Below are positions 18,422 to 27,987 of a stretch of DNA of 64,000 nucleotides, piece after piece. The notes under the pieces are model-generated. The model made no database searches. It was not told where the DNA came from and was given only the letters and a program-made list of their open reading frames with translations. The position numbers were made by a program, and so were the translations under genes. How positions within the stretch are numbered: position 1 is the stretch's first letter; every line of letters starts with the position of its first letter. The stretch spans positions 500,978-564,977 of the forward strand of contig NZ_LMEW01000001.1 in the NCBI RefSeq assembly GCF_001426525.1, given 5' to 3'. This DNA is from Massilia sp. Root133. GTDB lineage: Bacteria > Pseudomonadota > Gammaproteobacteria > Burkholderiales > Burkholderiaceae_D.

Positions 18422-20106
18422 GCACCATGAATCTTCTCGAGGTCCATGATCTGCGCGTGTCCTTCCGGACCGACAGGAAGAACACGTTCGAGGCCGTGAA
18501 GGGCATCTCGTTCAGCCTGCCGCTCGATGCGACCGTCGCGCTGGTCGGCGAATCGGGCAGCGGCAAGTCCGTCAGCTCGCTCGCCGTGATGGGCCTGTTG
18601 CCGGCCGAGACGACGATCATCCATCCCGGCTCGTCGATCCGCTTCGAAGGCCGCGAGCTGCTCGACCTACCGATCGCGGAACGCCGGCGCCTGTGCGGCA
18701 AGGACATCGCGATGATCTTCCAGGAACCGATGTCGTCGCTGAATCCCGTGTTCACGGTCGGCTTCCAGATCGGTGAAGTGCTGCGCCTGCACCTCGGCAT
18801 GGACAAGCGCCAGGCGCGCGCCCGCACGCTCGAACTGCTGGAGGAAGTGGGCATTCCCGATCCGGCGCAAAAGATCGACGCCTATCCGAGCCAGATGTCG
18901 GGCGGCCAGCAGCAGCGCGTGATGATCGCGATGGCCATCGCGTGCGAGCCGAAGCTGCTGATCGCGGACGAGCCGACGACGGCGCTGGACGTGACGATCC
19001 AGAAGCAGATCATGGACCTGATCGCGGCGCTCCAGCGACGCCGCCGCATGGCCGTGCTCTTCATCACGCACGACCTGGGCCTGGTGGGCGAGATCGCGGA
19101 CCGCGTGATCGTCATGCGCCACGGCGAGGTGCGGGAAGAGGGCGCTGCCGCGCAGGTGCTGGGCGATCCGCGCGATGCGTACACGCGCGCGCTGCTGCAC
19201 TGCCGCCCGCCGCTGGATGCGCGGCCCGTGCGGCTGCCCGTCATCGACGACTACCTGAGCGGACGCGCGCAGCCCGGCGACACGCTGCCCCAGCGCGCGC
19301 GCGGCTATGCGCCGGGCGACGAGGACATCCTCGTGGTCAAGGGGCTGGCGAAGAGTTTCTACGTGCGCGAAGGCCTGTTCGGCAAGCGCGAATTCCAGGC
19401 CGTGAAGGACGTGTCGTTCACGCTCCCGCGCGGGAAAACGCTGGGCGTCGTGGGCGAATCGGGATCGGGCAAGACGACGGTCGGCCTCACGCTGCTGCGC
19501 CTGCACCGCGCGACCGGCGGCAGCGCGCTGTTCGACGGCCGCGACCTCGTCGCGATGAGCGATGCCGAGTTCCAGGCGTACAAGCGGCGCATCCAGATCG
19601 TGTTCCAGAATCCGTACGCGTCGCTGAACCCGCGCTTCACCGTCGGCCAGATCCTGCTGGAGCCGATGCGCATCCACCGCATCGGCGCGAACGATGCGGA
19701 GCGCACGGACCATGCGCGCCATCTGCTGCAGAGAGTGGGTCTCCCAGTGCAGGCGTTCGACCGCTATCCGCACGAATTCTCCGGCGGCCAGAGACAACGC
19801 ATCGCCATCGCGCGCTGCCTGACGATGAAGCCGGAGATCCTCGTGTGCGACGAATCCGTGTCCGCGCTCGACGTGTCCGTGCAGGCGCAGGTGCTGAACC
19901 TGCTGCAAGACCTGCAGGACGAGTACAGGATGAGCTACATCTTCATCTCGCACGATCTGTCCGTGGTGAAGTACATCTCGGACCGCGTGATGGTGATGCA
20001 CCACGGCAGCGTCGTCGAGATGGCCGATGCGGACGAGCTCTATCGCAATCCGCAGCATCCGTACACGCAGCAACTGCTGGCCGCCATACCGGGGTCAGAG
20101 CCCTGA
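18418..20106 (+). CDS. Double ATP-binding subunit of the peptide-type ABC transporter
   Basis: A 562-residue fusion of two ABC ATPase domains (DppD-like plus DppF-like, as in YejF or GsiA). Domain 1 (~5-270): Walker A GESGSGKS, signature MSGGQQQR, Walker B LLIADEP. Domain 2 (~305-560): GESGSGKT, SGGQRQRIAIA, and EILVCDESVSALDVS, where the usual DEP is DES; the catalytic Glu is present. The last four residues (GSEP) and the stop codon lie inside a 56-bp inverted repeat, so a repeat insertion seems to have set the C-terminus. The set is complete for energised import except for the binding protein. Confidence 0.93.
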   Translation: MSTMNLLEVHDLRVSFRTDRKNTFEAVKGISFSLPLDATVALVGESGSGKSVSSLAVMGLLPAETTIIHPGSSIRFEGRELLDLPIAERRRLCGKDIAMIFQEPMSSLNPVFTVGFQIGEVLRLHLGMDKRQARARTLELLEEVGIPDPAQKIDAYPSQMSGGQQQRVMIAMAIACEPKLLIADEPTTALDVTIQKQIMDLIAALQRRRRMAVLFITHDLGLVGEIADRVIVMRHGEVREEGAAAQVLGDPRDAYTRALLHCRPPLDARPVRLPVIDDYLSGRAQPGDTLPQRARGYAPGDEDILVVKGLAKSFYVREGLFGKREFQAVKDVSFTLPRGKTLGVVGESGSGKTTVGLTLLRLHRATGGSALFDGRDLVAMSDAEFQAYKRRIQIVFQNPYASLNPRFTVGQILLEPMRIHRIGANDAERTDHARHLLQRVGLPVQAFDRYPHEFSGGQRQRIAIARCLTMKPEILVCDESVSALDVSVQAQVLNLLQDLQDEYRMSYIFISHDLSVVKYISDRVMVMHHGSVVEMADADELYRNPQHPYTQQLLAAIPGSEP

Positions 20107-20143
20107 TTTTGGCAATTGCCCAAAATCGGGCTCTGACCCCGGT
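20088..20143. repeat. 56-bp near-perfect inverted repeat overlapping the ATPase stop codon
   Basis: Left arm ACCGGGGTCAGAGCCC (20088-20103) and right arm GGGCTCTGACCCCGGT (20128-20143) are perfect complements. The inner part (GATTTTGG..CCAAAATC) also pairs around CAATTG. GGGGTCAGAGCCC-type elements look like dispersed intergenic repeats of this bacterial group (recollection, not checked). The copy may also act as a hairpin at the end of the ABC operon. Confidence 0.75.
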
Positions 20144-20212
20144 GTGCGGTGTTGCGCGCGGGCTGCGCGCGTTGCCGCTTTCGCCACGCCGGTGCCGGTT
20201 TTCCGCTACCAT

Positions 20213-21172
20213 ATGAGGATGGCCCAGCTCTCCCACCTGATTCACGTATATGGCGTCCTCATCGTGTTCGGCATCGTCCTGCTCGAACAGATCGGACTGC
20301 CCATTCCCGCGTTTCCGGTGCTGATCATCGCCGGTGCGCTGGCCGTCGACGGCGGGGCCAACTGGCCGCTGTACCTGGCCGCGGCCGTGCTGGCTTGCCT
20401 CATCAGCGATTATTTCTGGTTCCGCGCCGGCCGCTACTACGGCAAGCGCATCCTGCGCCTGCTGTGCAAGATTTCGCTGTCGCCCGATTCCTGCGTCAGC
20501 CAGACCGAGGACAATTTCAGCCGCTGGGGCGCGAAATCCCTCGTCGTCGCCAAGTTCATTCCCGGCTTCAACACGATCGCGCCGCCGCTCGCCGGCGCCA
20601 TGGGCACGACGACGCCGCAGTTCGTCTGGCTGTCCGTCGCCGGCGGCCTGCTGTGGAGCGGCGTGGGCATGGGCCTCGGTGCCTGGTTCCACAACAGCGT
20701 GGATGACGTCATCGCATGGTTCGAGACCCTCGGCAGCACGGCGCTGATGGTCGTCGGCTTCCTGCTCGTGCTGTTCGTGGCGTTCAAGTACATCGAGCGC
20801 AAGCGCAACCTCGGCGGGGCCAACCTGCCGCGCATCACGATGGACGAGCTCAAGACCCTGGTCGAGGCGGGACACGATCCGCTGATCGTCGACGCCCGCG
20901 GCGTCACCGCGCGCCAGCTGGAAGCAGGCATTCCCGGCGCGCTGGTCTATGGCGACCATGTGCCGGAGCGCCTGATGGCCACGCTCGACAAGGACCGCCA
21001 CATCGTCATCTATTGCTCCTGCCCGAACGACGTCACGGCGGCGCAGGTGGCGAAGGAATTCGTCAAGAACGGTTTTCATCGCGCCCGTCCGCTGCACGGC
21101 GGCCTGGATGCGTGGAACGACCACTGCGCGGCCGCCCAGGCCGACGCCGAGCTCAAGCCCAAGCACGGCTGA
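20213..21172 (+). CDS. DedA-family membrane protein fused to a rhodanese domain
   Basis: A 319-residue protein (ATG 20213; ATG 20219 also possible, and neither has a strong RBS). Residues ~10-190 are a DedA/SNARE-associated domain with several membrane segments and the motif KFIPGFNTIAPPLAGAMG. DedA proteins are linked to flipping of undecaprenyl phosphate or phospholipids and to membrane homeostasis. Residues ~205-310 are a rhodanese-like domain with the Cys-containing loop IVIYCSCPNDVTA and DARGVTARQLEAGIPGA upstream. The rhodanese part should face the cytoplasm. The fusion occurs in Burkholderiales; its substrate is unknown. Confidence 0.85.
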   Translation: MRMAQLSHLIHVYGVLIVFGIVLLEQIGLPIPAFPVLIIAGALAVDGGANWPLYLAAAVLACLISDYFWFRAGRYYGKRILRLLCKISLSPDSCVSQTEDNFSRWGAKSLVVAKFIPGFNTIAPPLAGAMGTTTPQFVWLSVAGGLLWSGVGMGLGAWFHNSVDDVIAWFETLGSTALMVVGFLLVLFVAFKYIERKRNLGGANLPRITMDELKTLVEAGHDPLIVDARGVTARQLEAGIPGALVYGDHVPERLMATLDKDRHIVIYCSCPNDVTAAQVAKEFVKNGFHRARPLHGGLDAWNDHCAAAQADAELKPKHG

Positions 21173-21304
21173 TCAGTATCCCGTTTCCCGATCACGCGGC
21201 GCCGGCCCGGCGTCGGCGCTCGCCCATGCTTTCGATAAATCCCGCACATTGGTAGCTGGACTACTCGTCACCGCACAGGGGTTTTACGCAGATTCGCCCA
21301 AGTG

Positions 21305-21331
21305 TTGGGTCGGATGTACCTAAACTACAAT
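21305..21331 (+). promoter_or_regulatory. Candidate glk promoter with HexR-like operator
   Basis: TTGGGT (21305-21310) and TACAAT (21326-21331), 15-bp spacer, form a possible promoter. Between and overlapping them is TGTACCTAAACTACA (21315-21329). It has the TGTA-N7-TACA architecture and partial inner match of the HexR operator (TGTARTWWWAYTACA). HexR is an RpiR-type regulator of glucose catabolism in Proteobacteria. The positioning would suit repression. The assignment is an inference. Confidence 0.45.
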
Positions 21332-21394
21332 AAAAGCTTGCGCTGCAGCCAAGAAATCCTTAAGCTTCGAGGAATCTGTTTCTTACGGCCTGCC

Positions 21395-22447
21395 ATGATC
21401 GTTTCGCCCGTTGCCATCGTCGATCCGTCCACCGAACCGCGCCTCGACAGCGCCCGATACGCGAGCCCGCGCCTGCTGGCCGACATCGGCGGGACCAATG
21501 CGCGCTTCGCGCTGGAAACCGGACCAGGCACGGCCGGGCTGATCGAAGTCCTGCCCTGCGCCGCGTACGCGACCCTCGCCGACGCACTGCGTGCCTACCT
21601 CGCGCTGCCGCACGTGGCCGCCGTGGGCGCCGTCCGCCATGGCGCGATCGCGATCGCGAATCCCATCGTCGGCGACTTCGTGCGCATGACCAATCATCAC
21701 TGGGAATTCTCGATCGAGGCGCTGCGCCGCGAGTGCGGATTCGACGCGCTGGCCGTCGTCAACGATTTCTATGCGCTGGCGATGGCGCTGCCGCACCTGG
21801 CGGACAGCGAGAAGCGCCAGGTCGGCGGCGGCGCGCCCGTCGCGGGCAGTCCGATCGGCCTGCTCGGGGCGGGGACGGGCCTGGGCGTGTCCGGCCTGGT
21901 GCCGGCGGAAAACCTGCCGGCCGGCGCCAAGGCCGCCTGGACGGCACTGCGCAGCGAAGGCGGCCATGTGACGTTTTCCCCGGCCAACGAGACGGAAGTC
22001 GCCATCCTGCAATTCGCCTGGCGCGAATTCGAACACGTGTCGGCCGAGCGCTTCCTGTCCGGTTCCGGCCTGGAACTGATCTACCGCGCGCTGGCAAACC
22101 TGCGCGGCGGCGCGGTGGAGGCGCTGGATGCCCCCGAGATCACGCGCCGCGGCCTGGCCGGCACCTGCGTCGTGTGCGACGAGGTCATCGAGGTCTTCTG
22201 CGGCATGCTGGGCACCATCGCCGGCAACCTGGCCGTTACGCTGGGCGCCCAGGGTGGCGTCTACATCGGCGGCGGCATCGTGCCGCGCCTGGGCGAGCGC
22301 TTCGCCGCCTCGTGCTTCCGCGCCCGCTTCGAGCAGAAAGGCCGCTTCGCCGGCTATCTGGCGCAGGTGCCGACCTATGTGATCACGGCCGACTACCCCG
22401 CCTTCGTGGGCGTTTCGGCTATCCTCGCGGACCATCCGGGCGTGTGA
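21395..22447 (+). CDS. glk: Glucokinase
   Basis: A 350-residue ROK-independent (E. coli Glk-type) glucokinase that phosphorylates glucose with ATP to glucose 6-phosphate. Motifs: the phosphate-binding [13 protein letters not shown] at 29-41, the catalytic Asp in [20 protein letters not shown], the glucose-binding [10 protein letters not shown] and YIGGGIVPR. The family is usually ~320 aa; the extra ~25 N-terminal residues are poorly conserved, so a later start cannot be excluded. A HexR-like site in the promoter fits a role in Entner-Doudoroff glucose use. Confidence 0.93.
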   Translation: MIVSPVAIVDPSTEPRLDSARYASPRLLADIGGTNARFALETGPGTAGLIEVLPCAAYATLADALRAYLALPHVAAVGAVRHGAIAIANPIVGDFVRMTNHHWEFSIEALRRECGFDALAVVNDFYALAMALPHLADSEKRQVGGGAPVAGSPIGLLGAGTGLGVSGLVPAENLPAGAKAAWTALRSEGGHVTFSPANETEVAILQFAWREFEHVSAERFLSGSGLELIYRALANLRGGAVEALDAPEITRRGLAGTCVVCDEVIEVFCGMLGTIAGNLAVTLGAQGGVYIGGGIVPRLGERFAASCFRARFEQKGRFAGYLAQVPTYVITADYPAFVGVSAILADHPGV

Positions 22448-22827
22448 TCCGCGCCCGCGGTGTCGCTTCCGATGCATGGCAATGTTCTTTTCCCGGTTTT
22501 ATCGGGTACAATGGCCGTCAGTTGGAAGAAACGATGTCGTTCGCTTAGCCCGGCGCCAGGAGCCTCGCCTCCAGAGCCCAGTCTCCCGATGGAGCCGGTA
22601 GCCCCGTTTCTCTTGAAAATCAACCGTTTGCGGTCCACTTTCCGGTGAGCCGCCCCGTGGCAGGGCGCAAACCCTCACGGTATCCCGTCCGGTACGCCAA
22701 TCCGGGCGATGGAACCCCGTTTCAAAGCATGAAGTCTCAGTCTGGCGGCTGCCGCGCAGCTGGTGGAACGGGTTATGTTTGATGATTCTTAGCATCCAGA
22801 GTTGCACACTCCGCTGACGACATCGTT
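22448..22827 (+). ncRNA. Candidate structured leader RNA of scpB, unknown class
   Basis: 380 bp without a convincing gene. A -10-like TACAAT is at 22507-22512 (weak -35), giving a start near 22519. The 11-nt AACGATGTCGT (22530-22540) is perfectly complementary to ACGACATCGTT (22817-22827), which abuts the scpB ATG at 22828. It would close a ~298-nt structure. Inside is a further hairpin with stems CCGTG/CACGG and AGGG/CCCT around CGCAAA (about 22655-22680). No Shine-Dalgarno is seen before scpB, so the closing helix would occlude the start site. I do not recognise the family (not tmRNA, RNase P or SRP RNA). Confidence 0.4.
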
Positions 22828-23484
22828 ATGAACACTGATGAGGCCAAGAAGGTCCTCGAGACCGCCTTGCTCTGCGCGCGCGAGCCGATGACGATCCACG
22901 CCATGAAGAAGCTCTTCGTCGACGTGGACAAGGACGGCCAGCCGCTCGGCGCCGGCGTCGGGTCGGATACGATCAAGATCCTGCTCGAAGAATTGCGCCA
23001 GGATTGGCAGGATCGCGGCATCGAGATCGTCAGCCTGGCATCGGGCTGGCGTTTCCAGAGCCGCCCGGAAATGAAGCCTTACCTGGACCGGATCGCGCCG
23101 GAAAAACCGCCGAAGTACTCGCGCGCGACGCTGGAAACCCTGGCGATCATCGCCTACCGCCAGCCGGTGACGCGCGGCGACATCGAGGAAATCCGCGGCG
23201 TGGCGGTGAATTCGCAGACGATCAAGATGCTGGAAGACCGCGGCTGGATCGACGTGGTGGGCCACCGCGAAGTGCCCGGGCGCCCCGCGCTGCTGGGAAC
23301 GACGAAGCAGTTTCTCGACGATCTGGGGCTCGCCGCGCTGTCCCAGTTGCCGCCGCTGCAGCAGGTGGCCGACGTCGGCGCCGGGCGCAGCCTGGAAGCA
23401 CTGGAAGCGGCCCTGCAACAATTTGACGACACTTCACCCGTTGAAGTCCCGATACACGACCAAGCGCTCGCGTCCAACGACTGA
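22828..23484 (+). CDS. scpB: Chromosome segregation/condensation protein ScpB
   Basis: A 218-residue ScpB with tandem winged-helix domains; the signature [22 protein letters not shown] is at ~111-132. ScpB pairs with ScpA (kleisin) and SMC to compact and segregate the chromosome. scpA is not adjacent. The start lacks a visible RBS and sits against an 11-bp complement located ~290 nt upstream. The acidic C-terminal tail is variable. It is followed after 33 bp by rluB, the usual scpB-rluB arrangement. Confidence 0.93.
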   Translation: MNTDEAKKVLETALLCAREPMTIHAMKKLFVDVDKDGQPLGAGVGSDTIKILLEELRQDWQDRGIEIVSLASGWRFQSRPEMKPYLDRIAPEKPPKYSRATLETLAIIAYRQPVTRGDIEEIRGVAVNSQTIKMLEDRGWIDVVGHREVPGRPALLGTTKQFLDDLGLAALSQLPPLQQVADVGAGRSLEALEAALQQFDDTSPVEVPIHDQALASND

Positions 23485-23517
23485 TCGTCGCGCCAGGTCA
23501 GCAAAACCAAGAAACGA

Positions 23518-25554
23518 ATGATGAATCCAACTGACATGAACGAGACGACCCCTGCCGAGGCAGGACAGGAGACGGCCGCCAAGCCGAAGCGTCGCACCAA
23601 GCCGAAGGCGGAGGCCGCACCCGCGCCCGCACCGGAAGGCGCGCAGCCGGACGCCGTGGAAAAACCGAAACGCACGCGCAAGACCGCGGCCCAGAAGGCG
23701 GCCGAGGCAGCGGAAGGCGCGGCTCCGGCCGCCGCCGCACCGGCCGCCGAACCGGCGCCGCGCAAGCCGCGTACCCGTAAGGTGGCCGAGGCTGCGCCCG
23801 CCGCGGCCGAGCCCGCGCCTGTTGCTGCCGCACCCGCACCTGCACCCGCACCCGCACCCGCACCCGCACCTGCCGTAGCCGCTCCGGCGGACGAGGCTGC
23901 AAGCCAGCGCAAGCCGCGCGGCCCGCGCCAGATGCGCGAGCAGCGCCAGCAGCGCGAACCGCGCCAGCCGCGCGTCGAGTCGGAAGCGCCCGCGGTGGAA
24001 GCCGTTGCCGCCGAGGCAGCGCCGGTCGAAGCCGGTCGCAACGAGCAGCGCCGCGACCAGCGCGGCGGCAAGCAGCAGAAGAAAGGCCAGCAAGGCCAGC
24101 AGCGCGGCCAGCAGGCACAGAACGCCCAGGGCGGCCAGGGCGGCCAGAACGCTCAACCGCAGGGCCAGAACCAGAAACAGCAGGGCAAGGGCAAGAACGC
24201 CAGACCGGGCAACAAGCCGGCCAAGGGCGGCAAGGGCAACGATGCCGACGCCGTGTTCTCGTTCGTCACGTCGGACGCGTTCGACGCCAACGAGGGCGGC
24301 CGCGGCCAATCGCAGCCGACCAAGGCGCGCCGCGACCTGACGGCCGAGGACGACGCACCGAAGCTGCACAAGGTGCTGGCGGAAGCAGGCCTCGGTTCGC
24401 GCCGCGACATGGAAGAACTGATCATCGCCGGCCGCGTGTCGGTGAATGGCGAGCCGGCCCACATCGGCCAGCGCATCCTGCCGACGGACGCTGTGCGCAT
24501 CAACGGCAAGCTGCTGCAGCGCCGCGTGAACAACAACAAGCCGCCGCGCGTGCTGGTGTACCACAAGCCGGCCGGCGAAATCGTCAGCGCGGACGATCCG
24601 GAAGGCCGTCCGTCCGTGTTCGACCGCCTGCCGACCATGAAGAGCGGCAAATGGCTGGCCGTGGGCCGCCTCGACTTCAACACCGAGGGCCTGCTGCTGT
24701 TCACGAATTCCGGCGATCTGGCGAACCGCCTGATGCACCCGCGCTACAACATCGACCGCGAATATGCCGTGCGTACGCTGGGCGAGCTGGAAGAGGGCAT
24801 GCGCCAGAAACTGCTGGCCGGCGTCGAGCTCGACGACGGCACGGCTTCGTTCACCAAGATTGCCGATGGCGGCGGCGAAGGCGTCAACCGCTGGTACCGC
24901 GTGGTGATCGGCGAAGGCCGCAACCGCGAGGTGCGCCGCATGTTCGAGGCGGTGGGCCTGACCGTCTCGCGCCTGATCCGTACGCGCTACGGCGCCATGA
25001 CCCTGCCGTCGGGCCTCAAGCGCGGCCGCTGGGAAGAGCTGGAAGAAAACGACGTCCGCAACTTCCTCGACGCCTTCGGCATCGAGAAGAAGGGCGGCGG
25101 ACAGAACAACAAGGGCGCTGCCGGCGGCAAGGGGCTGGGCAAGGGGCAGGGTGGTCCCAAGGGGCGCGGCAACGACGATCACCGCTCGAACGGCAACCGC
25201 ATCGACCGCGCCGACGCCAACCGCAACGTGGATCCGTTCGGCCCGCCGGTGGCGCGTGTCGGCTCGGGGCGCGAAGAGGGCGGCATCCTGGGCGGCCGCG
25301 GCGGTCAGGGTCAGGGTCAGGGCCAGGGTGGACGCGGCTTCGGCGGTGGCCAGGCACGCGGCAGCAACCAGCCGCGTGGCAACAACCAGCCGCGCGGTAG
25401 TGGCGGTGGCGGCGGTGGCGGTGGCGGCAAGGGCCCGCGCCAGCCGGATCCTCTGCAGACGACGTTCGGTTTTGCCGGCGCCGGCCAGAACCGCCGCAGC
25501 CAGGGTCCGCGCGTGAGCGACCACGGTATGCCGCGCCGCGGTCGCCGCGGTTAA
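23518..25554 (+). CDS. rluB: 23S rRNA pseudouridine synthase (RluB family) with long disordered extensions
   Basis: A 678-residue protein; the E. coli enzyme is ~290 aa. Residues 1-280 are low-complexity: Lys/Ala/Pro-rich, a Pro-Ala run (~105-120), then Gln/Gly/Arg-rich. The S4 RNA-binding domain is at ~282-330 ([19 protein letters not shown]). The catalytic domain follows, with Asp386 in [14 protein letters not shown], the active-site nucleophile region of the RsuA/RluB group. The C-terminal ~140 residues are Gly/Gln/Arg/Asn-rich. RluB makes pseudouridine 2605 in 23S rRNA. Long basic, RGG-like tails are common in Burkholderiales homologues and probably add RNA binding. Confidence 0.9.
   Translation: MMNPTDMNETTPAEAGQETAAKPKRRTKPKAEAAPAPAPEGAQPDAVEKPKRTRKTAAQKAAEAAEGAAPAAAAPAAEPAPRKPRTRKVAEAAPAAAEPAPVAAAPAPAPAPAPAPAPAVAAPADEAASQRKPRGPRQMREQRQQREPRQPRVESEAPAVEAVAAEAAPVEAGRNEQRRDQRGGKQQKKGQQGQQRGQQAQNAQGGQGGQNAQPQGQNQKQQGKGKNARPGNKPAKGGKGNDADAVFSFVTSDAFDANEGGRGQSQPTKARRDLTAEDDAPKLHKVLAEAGLGSRRDMEELIIAGRVSVNGEPAHIGQRILPTDAVRINGKLLQRRVNNNKPPRVLVYHKPAGEIVSADDPEGRPSVFDRLPTMKSGKWLAVGRLDFNTEGLLLFTNSGDLANRLMHPRYNIDREYAVRTLGELEEGMRQKLLAGVELDDGTASFTKIADGGGEGVNRWYRVVIGEGRNREVRRMFEAVGLTVSRLIRTRYGAMTLPSGLKRGRWEELEENDVRNFLDAFGIEKKGGGQNNKGAAGGKGLGKGQGGPKGRGNDDHRSNGNRIDRADANRNVDPFGPPVARVGSGREEGGILGGRGGQGQGQGQGGRGFGGGQARGSNQPRGNNQPRGSGGGGGGGGGKGPRQPDPLQTTFGFAGAGQNRRSQGPRVSDHGMPRRGRRG
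23829..23874. repeat. Hexanucleotide microsatellite in rluB
   Basis: About seven imperfect copies of a CACCCG/CACCTG 6-bp unit, encoding an alternating Pro-Ala run. Unit changes keep the frame, so length variation would alter only the linker length of the disordered N-terminus. Confidence 0.7.
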
Positions 25555-25563
25555 TTCGTCAAA

Positions 25564-25596
25564 TCGCGCGGGCATGATTTGAGTCATGCCGCGCGA
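25564..25596. other. Hairpin after rluB
   Basis: TCGCGCGG(G)CATGA and TCATGCCGCGCGA form a 13-bp stem with one bulge and a 6-nt loop. No T-run follows on either strand, so it is not a standard intrinsic terminator. It may stabilise the rluB mRNA 3' end. Confidence 0.4.
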
Positions 25597-25671
25597 AAAT
25601 GAATCGCTCGCAGCGCCGTATTCTTCAAACGTGTAAACTGTTGCATAGCTGTTCATTTTGCAGTGCGGCGA

Positions 25672-25700
25672 TTGCGGCCGACCCTGTATCGGGTTATAAT
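25672..25700 (+). promoter_or_regulatory. Strong sigma-70 promoter of the rimP-nusA-infB operon
   Basis: TTGCGG (25672-25677), 17-bp spacer, TATAAT (25695-25700). The predicted transcription start is near 25707, giving a ~130-nt leader before rimP. The consensus -10 suits this highly expressed operon. Confidence 0.8.
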
Positions 25701-25719
25701 GCGTGTCTAACCCGAGTGC

Positions 25720-25791
25720 TTCCCAATATTGTTTTGGCGAACAAGCTCCAGTTGGGAATACAAAAGATGGGCAGTTGCCCATTTTTTTTTT
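25720..25791 (+). promoter_or_regulatory. Attenuator-like leader of rimP-nusA-infB
   Basis: The first element pairs TTCCCAA (25720-25726) with TTGGGAA (25752-25758), with an inner TTGTT/AACAA stem. The second is an intrinsic terminator: ATGGGCA (25767-25773) / TGCCCAT (25776-25782) followed by ten T. A terminator between promoter and first gene implies controlled readthrough. NusA and IF2 levels are known to be autoregulated in E. coli, so NusA-dependent control here is plausible but inferred. Confidence 0.65.
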
Positions 25792-25835
25792 GTTGAATCG
25801 TTTTAAGGGTCCGGCACCGGACCGTGGAGAAACCT

Positions 25836-27886
<2,051 letters not shown>

Positions 27887-27898
27887 ATGAGACGCGAC

Positions 27899-27925
27899 AG
27901 ACCGGAGCACATTGCTTTCCGGTCT
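27899..27925 (+). other. Hairpin between nusA and infB
   Basis: AGACCGGA / TCCGGTCT, 8-bp stem with an 11-nt loop, in the 101-bp nusA-infB gap. It is followed by TCGCGCTTTATT, so no clear T-run. It may be a processing site or weak attenuator. Confidence 0.35.
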
Positions 27926-27987
27926 TCGCGCTTTATTAAGCTAGCAAATTTCTTTATCATCTCGCGACACATAGAAAAGAGGACTGA

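Noticed and set aside
22530..22827. 6S RNA, tmRNA, RNase P or SRP RNA
   Set aside because: Ends pair and hairpins are present, but none of the conserved cores of these RNAs could be seen. Kept as an unknown structured leader.
23829..23874. CRISPR-like direct repeats
   Set aside because: The unit is 6 bp, in frame inside rluB, without spacers. It is a coding microsatellite.
25564..25596. Terminator of rluB
   Set aside because: The stem is good but no T-tract follows on either strand.
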